The notes under the pieces: generated by a model
Told to the model about the DNA's origin: nothing
Database searches by the model: none
What the model saw: the letters and a program-made list of their open reading frames with translations, nothing else
Made by a program: the position numbers and the translations under genes
Part shown: positions 29,185 through 34,331 of the stretch, one piece after another
Position numbering within the stretch: position 1 is the first letter of the stretch
How the letters are laid out: the number at the start of each line of letters is the position of its first letter
DNA from: Zancudomyces culisetae
Lineage: Eukaryota > Kickxellomycota > Harpellomycetes > Harpellales > Legeriomycetaceae
Assembly: GCA_001969505.1 (NCBI GenBank)
Contig: LSSK01001225.1
Span: forward strand, 1 to 34,331
DNA length: 34,331 bases
Direction of reading: 5' to 3'

Positions 29185-29415
29185 TTAATTGTTTAAACCT
29201 TGTATTGTCGTAGAAAAAGATAAAACAAAGGAATGGTTTACGGATATCATATATATCACCGTTGTATTGGGGTGGTGACGATATCCACCGAACTCTTGGT
29301 CTAGAACATTTTGTAGATCCCAAAGTCGGATAAGAAAAAATATGTGATCTTGTGCCCCAGTGTAGATATTATTGTTGTACTTGCACTTTATTAAATGTGA
29401 TATAACAAGGTCTTG
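29185..29415 (-). pseudogene. WD40-like open fragment
   Basis: A 76-codon stop-free frame without a start codon. It contains NNNIYTGAQDHIFFLIRLWD followed by LQNVL, close to a WD40 blade (hydrophobic-x-Gly-x-x-Asp-x-x-Ile-x-Leu-Trp-Asp-Leu) with about three extra residues. Could be an exon of an unassembled gene or a relic. Confidence 0.3.
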
Positions 29416-29837
29416 TTAGTTTTAAAAAATTAATGTATAAACAAATATTCGTACTGTGAGAACATGTTTTACAATTTGTTTTTGGCTATATTACTATTGA
29501 GAAAATCAAAACCAAAGGTGATATAACATATTGATGATTCATAAGCAAGATAGACGGAAAAGTGATGATCGACATTATATCTTTACCCGGCCTATTATAC
29601 CTTCAACCTATCCAATGTTATGATTTCAAAAGAGCGACTAGTCTTTACTGTGAAAATTGTTATCAATATGTTTTTAGCTGATATTCCAATCTACTAAACA
29701 ATTACTTTATTTCAGGCAAAAGAGTATTTAAAGGTAAACAGATTGCTGTAGTTGATTAACATACACCCGTATCTACCAGTCAATGTATAAAGATACAGTT
29801 GTAAAATGTGTATGTTGCTTTTTGATACAACACCAAC

Positions 29838-29858
29838 CTTTAATCTTTAATCTTTAAT
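29838..29858. repeat. Three copies of a 7-bp CTTTAAT repeat
   Basis: Three perfect tandem copies of CTTTAAT at 29838-29858, followed soon by a C7 run at 29868-29874. Confidence 0.8.
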
Positions 29859-30563
29859 CTTCACGCTCCCCCCCTCTTTTTCTGAATTACTAAGGCTGTG
29901 CATTTATGGTTTTATAATATCGAGTTTCCCACCATAGAATAAATACAGTGGCATTACTGTAAAGAGGAGTTTTATCAACAAGTTTAGCCAAAGCATACTG
30001 AATCAAGCAAAACGAGTTTTAATTGGCTCATATGGCTCTATGCCAGAATATCACAAAAACATTTACTTAGCTAAATTTTTATAATTATTGTTATTGTTAA
30101 TTTTTTTTAGGAAAAATAAAGGCATTTAGGATAGTTTTAAGCTTTTGAATGAGTGGTGAAAGAATTGGTTTTAAATTAAACAGAAAAAAGTTGTTTTTAG
30201 TGTAAAGATAGAAAATTGTTCAAATTCAGAGGTTATAATACTAAGCGCAGGGTTAATCGTGTTTGTGTTCTTTTAATGCTATACTAGTTATACTTTATTT
30301 GTAGAGCGAGAAGGTACTTTCCCCATCTAGAAAAGAAAGGGTTAAGGGTTGTTAAGAAGGATTACTCAAGTTCATATTGGATAAAAGAGGATAGCTGTGG
30401 TAAAGTAGACGAATGTATCAAGACACTAAATATACTTAATATTTGAATTAATATTGTTGTCAACGATTTACGTATAAAATCAGCACGAATGTGTTATTGA
30501 ATCAAAAAAGAGAGAAATATACAGTGAAAAGTAGAACAAAGAGAAAAGTAAATAGAGACAAGA

Positions 30564-33500
30564 ATGAGCAACCTGAATTTCAACTTGAAGCGGAAGTTTG
30601 ATTGGCTACCCCAGAGCGGGCCAGGAGCTTCAAATGAGTACAAGGATGGACAAAATCAAGAGAAAAGCGAAGAGAAAGAGTTGTTGAAAGGCAAGCAAGA
30701 GAAAACGACAATTGTCAGCGAGCAAGGTGCTAGGGAAAAAAAACTAAAGGGTATAAGAAAAGACAAGGACGAAAAGGTCAAAAAAGAGGTAGATGATGAT
30801 GAAGATATTGAAAAATTGGAAAAAGAGGGCAGAGGTAGCGTAAATGAAGATATAACCCAGGGAGAAAATGATGCAGCCTCGGTCAAGATGGAGAATGTGG
30901 GTACTCAACAGCCATGGAATAAGTTGAAAGTAGAGGGGGATGAATCTGAAAGAGAAAATACGGGGCTTTCAAGCAGTCGGAATCTTGGCATGATGGAAGA
31001 CGATCTAGCAAGGAAACTTCGAGAATACGATGGCTACACGGAGGATGAATATGGGATGAGGGAAAATGATGGTATTGAAGGTGGGCAGATGAAGATGGGA
31101 CGTACGACTATTCCTGCGAGACAAGAGTATGAAGATACAGATGTGATGGATGAGGAGAAAATTGATGTGGCGAGCCATGATGTGGACTCGGTAGATGAAT
31201 TGGTTAGAAGAAGGATAATGAACCAAATAACATCGAGATACGATACTGAGTATCCGCGGACGGGAACGCAGGACAGTGGTGTTTTACCGCCAATAGCTAC
31301 GGGAACACTACAGCGGCATAGAATGGTAGAGAGTGCATATGATGATAGAGGTATGGGGGAAACGAAAATAAGGACGAAAATAAAAACAGCAGGCGAAGTG
31401 ATGGACACTGAGCTAGGAAGTGGAGGCACAAGGATGGCTAATACATTACGAAGCGGTGATGTCCAAAGAGCTCAACAAGTGCGTTTTCCAGTGCAGAGAT
31501 TAGAGGGTGGGAACGCAGCGGATATTGAGAAGCCAAGGGGATTGGGTAGATCAGCACCTGGTGTACAAGAACACAAAAAGGCGGCAGTGGAATCGAATGA
31601 CACTAACAAAAGGGCGAAAAAAGAGAGAAAGAGTTTTAATGTGCAGGGACCAAATCTGCGACCATTAGCACCATTAAATCTAAAAAACGCAGTTTCTAAT
31701 TTATGCAGAAATCAGCGCAGAGAAACAATAATCAGTGGGAAGAAGCGAAAGGTAAGAGTTTTGAGGATGTATTTATAGGATTTCAATATGAAGTGGAAAG
31801 CGTTTGACCAAAAATACTAATTTTCGTAATTACTAACAATAAAAAAAAATAGCAAGAGAAAATGGAGAACGGAGAGAATGTAATAGTAATACAGCCAGGG
31901 TCTAGGTGGTTGAGGATAGGCTTAGCCAGCGATCCGATCCCACACGAAATTCCTCACATTGTGGCACGAAAAATAAAAAAGAAGGATGCTCAAGAAAATG
32001 AGAAGACTGAGGAGACGGAAAAGGCTGAGAAAGATGGAGAACAGGAACAGAAGCAGGAACAGGAGGTTGAGAAGAGTGATGATAAGGATCAAGATCAAGA
32101 CACGGGTAATGCTGAAGCGGAAAGCAAAAAAGAGAACGGAGAAAGAGATAAGAAAGACAAAAAAGGGAAGGTGGGAGGCAAAGATGACATAAAAGTCGAT
32201 GAAGCGAACGATAAAGAAAACAGAGTGGTGGAGCTAATAGATTTTCTAGCTGAAGAACTTCGTAGAAGCCAAAGAGAGACAAAACGGAAACCTGTCCCAA
32301 ACGCAATTTCGCAGGTGTTGGCATACAACAAGTCAGTTTTGCCCGAGCATATCAACGAGCATAACGACCCATACCGAGTGGAATGGATTGATGAGGCACA
32401 CAGCAAGGAGCGAGACGTGTTTTATGGCGAGGAGGTGGCCAGGCTAGTCAATCCAGACGAATTCCAGGTGCGGATGCCGTTTTACCGCGGTGTGTTCAAT
32501 GTAGAAGATTATACGAGCATTGAAGAGTGTCTTGGGGATATTCAAAGTATTTGGGAATACGCAATTGAACAGGTGATGGGAATACCGCGTAGTAAGCTGA
32601 AAGAGTACTATGCGATGCTAGTGGTTCCTGATATCTATATGAAAGGTCATGTTGAAGCGCTCCTCAGAGTGTTACTCAACTACATGGAGTTCGGAGCTGT
32701 GGCTGTGCATCAGAGTTCGGTACTTGTGACCTTTGGTGCTGGTGTGTCCAGTGCATGTGTCGTTGATGTAGGCGCACAGAAAACCGCAATAGCCTGTGTT
32801 GATGATGGTTATTGTTTGCCAGATACACGTGTTAATGTTAAATACGGTGGCGATGATATTACCTATTTCTTAAATGATCTTTTTGTACGTAGCCTGTTTC
32901 CATACAGTGAACTTGACCTGAACAAAACATACGACTGGAATCTCATCAACCTGCTCAAGGAAAAGCACGTGACCCTAAATCTGAGCGACGTAAGTGTTCG
33001 TGTATATGACTTTTTCATGCGCAAACCCAACCAACCAACGCTCAAATACATGTTCAAGGTATACGATGAGCCCTATTTTGCGCCGTGGTGTTTATTCTAC
33101 CCCGAATTAGTCTCTGCCTTCTCTGACCTGCCAGACTGGAATAATTCGTTTGCTTGTTTCCCATCATGGCATGTATTTGATGAACAGCCCTCGTATAGTG
33201 GCGAGTATTTAGCTGCCTGTCAATTTGGCAAACTTCCATCTGTTGAGGTTATCGATACATCTCTGGGTCCTGCTGTTGTCCCAACTGCCGCACAGCCCAA
33301 CGAGAATGTCGATATTGTTGATGTTGATATGCTCAAGCACCCAAAGAATTCTACTGCGCTGAAGAAAGATACATCCGCTGCACCCACTCCTCCCTTAGAT
33401 CCTGTTCTCGCTGCTGCTGATTCTTCCCTGGTATCTGCTCCAACTTCTGTGCCTGATACTCCCTTGGCTATAAAGCCAACACTGCCTTCCAATGCTAACA

Positions 33501-33964
33501 CGACTGCTCCCCAGTCCACGGCTGTCTTAAACCCAACTCCTCCTGTGGATTTCCCAGTCTACACTCGAGTCTATGACCATGCCGCTGTCAATACTCTCAT
33601 GCCTCTGGACGAGGCAATCGCCCATTCTATAGCCCATGCCGGCACCTTTGATAAGATCAAAAAGTACTACTCCTCTATTTTGCTAGTCGGTGGTGGAATT
33701 TCTCATATCCCCTTCATCTCCGATTTTTTGCAGTATCGGTTGTACTCAGCATCTAGGAAATATTCCGATGGAAACGATGCCGAAACTGTTGAAAAAATCG
33801 AAATGCTTCCTTCTCCAAGGGATTTGGATCCAAAGGCGCTGGCTTGGAAGGGTGGCGCTGTATTTAGCAGGCTTGATATCACTTCAGAGCTTTGGATAAC
33901 CAGAGAAGAGTGGGATCATGTCGGCGTGAGGCTGTTGAGAGATCGGACATTGTTCCAGTGGTAA
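30564..33964 (+). CDS. ARP8: Actin-related protein Arp8, INO80 complex, 2 exons
   Basis: 1099-aa nuclear actin-related protein of the INO80 chromatin remodeller, where the Arp8 module senses linker DNA. Exons: 30564-31751 (396 codons) and 31853-33964. The first exon alone looks like a separate 404-aa disordered protein, but its end ...GKKRK|gtaaga joins in frame to QEKMENGENVIVIQPGSRW. The intron (31752-31852) has a perfect TACTAAC branch site. Exon 1 encodes a charged, disordered N-terminus. The actin fold starts near residue 403. The phosphate-binding loop VVDVGAQKTAIACVDDG is at about 699-715 (Asp701) and the adenosine-site loop LLVGGGISHIPF begins near 1006. Two inserts are obvious: a Glu/Lys-rich one (about 440-520) and a Pro/Ala/Thr-rich one (about 870-965). 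Long inserts are typical of Arp8. Gene end converges on the LYR gene, 122 bp apart. Confidence 0.95.
31752..31852 (+). other. Arp8 intron with consensus TACTAAC branch site
   Basis: 101 nt; donor AAG|gtaaga, branch site TACTAAC at 31831-31837, acceptor AATAG at 31848-31852. It is not a multiple of three and contains in-frame stops, so splicing is needed for full-length Arp8. Confidence 0.9.
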
Positions 33965-34086
33965 CAGGTTTCTATTGATACTCTCTTTTGTTTGTTCTTC
34001 TTCATTCCCTTCCCTTTCCCTCATTTTATTTTTATTTTTTGAGATTAGCATAATAATTAGTTGCTACAGTTAGCGTCATGTTACTA

Positions 34087-34331
34087 TTATCGTTTATTGC
34101 TTTTAAATATCTTTTGTATAGTTTCAGTATCAGTATTTTTAATATACTCGAAGTAACTTATCCATACTTTGCCTTCGTCGAGCAATTCTTGGATTTGACT
34201 GGAGTCACTGATATTCCGGTATTGCTCAAAAACCTCTCTAACATTATATCGTAATTTGGGTTTCAAGTAACTGATTTGGAGTGATGCTATACTTTTCAGC
34301 ATATTTCTGTAGAGCCGAAGAACCGTAATTT
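34087..34331 (-). CDS. LYR-motif (Complex1_LYR) mitochondrial protein, 5' end cut by the window
   Basis: At least 81 codons are visible including the stop; the N-terminus is beyond the right edge. The first visible residues are ITVLRLYRNMLKS, the family hallmark (Leu-Tyr-Arg), so probably only a few residues are missing. After it come KPKLRYNVREVFEQYRNISD with the conserved basic and phenylalanine pattern of helix 2 and QELLDEGK of helix 3, giving the three-helix LYR fold. Such proteins bind acyl-ACP in the mitochondrial matrix and help assemble respiratory complexes or Fe-S clusters. The subfamily (Isd11, SDHAF1, LYRM2, LYRM5 or other) cannot be settled. The ATG at 34302 is internal, since the LYR motif lies upstream of it. 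Confidence 0.85.
   Translation of the reverse strand, partial: ITVLRLYRNMLKSIASLQISYLKPKLRYNVREVFEQYRNISDSSQIQELLDEGKVWISYFEYIKNTDTETIQKIFKSNKR

Larger units (their letters stand above)
24742..30563. other. 5.8-kb region without a confident gene
   Basis: The region lies between the PPIE start (minus) and the Arp8 start (plus), so both promoters are at its ends. No full gene could be assembled. It holds several open, coding-like fragments on both strands (listed separately), a few GC-rich hairpins in AT-rich surroundings, short tandem repeats (27486-27511, 29838-29858) and isolated C or G runs of 6-7. No intact transposase, integrase or reverse transcriptase motif is recognised. Decayed genes or a fast-evolving multi-exon gene are both possible. 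Confidence 0.5.

Noticed and set aside
34087-34302. LYR protein starting at the ATG at 34302
   Set aside because: The frame continues upstream to the window edge and contains the LYR signature before this ATG, so the start is outside the window.
1-34331. CRISPR arrays, intact transposons, phage or viral genes
   Set aside because: No regularly spaced repeats, terminal inverted repeats with a transposase, or viral hallmark motifs were seen.

Overview
The window is nuclear DNA of a fungus: AT-rich, with spliceosomal introns, a Pol III-type tRNA gene and orthologues of core eukaryotic transcription, chromatin and splicing factors. The lineage cannot be fixed from the sequence. A spliced RRM-cyclophilin, 4 to 8 introns in some genes, varied 5' splice sites (GTAAGN, GTACGT, GTTAGT, GTATGT and one GC donor) and 17 of 20 acceptors ending in TAG argue against a Saccharomyces-like intron-poor yeast. 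One intron has a perfect TACTAAC branch site.

Layout. 1-2250: gene-poor AT-rich DNA with one tRNA-Gln(UUG) at 1781-1852. 2251-19193: five genes, all on the minus strand: 6-phosphogluconolactonase; a UvrD/Srs2-type helicase; TFIIH subunit Tfb2 (8 exons, reconstructed here); a WD-repeat TFIIIC subunit with RG tracts and an AT-hook; and a very large AAA+ ATPase of probable mitochondrial location. 19194-21251: no gene seen. 21252-22758: a secreted SGNH/GDSL-fold protein (5 exons, plus strand) that lacks the catalytic serine. 22968-24741: an RRM-cyclophilin of the PPIE type (9 exons, minus strand, one exon only 15 nt). 24742-30563: about 5.8 kb with no confident gene, but with open, coding-like fragments and hairpins that could be relics or an undetected gene. 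30564-33964: Arp8 of the INO80 remodeller, split by one intron. 34087-34331: a LYR-motif mitochondrial protein cut by the window edge.

The genes do not form an operon or a pathway. Several serve nuclear transcription and genome maintenance (Tfb2, TFIIIC subunit, Arp8, helicase). Two are probably mitochondrial (AAA+ protein, LYR protein) and one belongs to the pentose phosphate pathway. The three spliced genes Tfb2, PPIE and the GDSL-like gene would be lost or badly fragmented by single-ORF calling. The most unusual points are the serine-less GDSL protein with frame-preserving introns, the 15-nt microexon, the GC-AG intron, the strong TAG acceptor bias and the unexplained 24.8-30.5 kb region.
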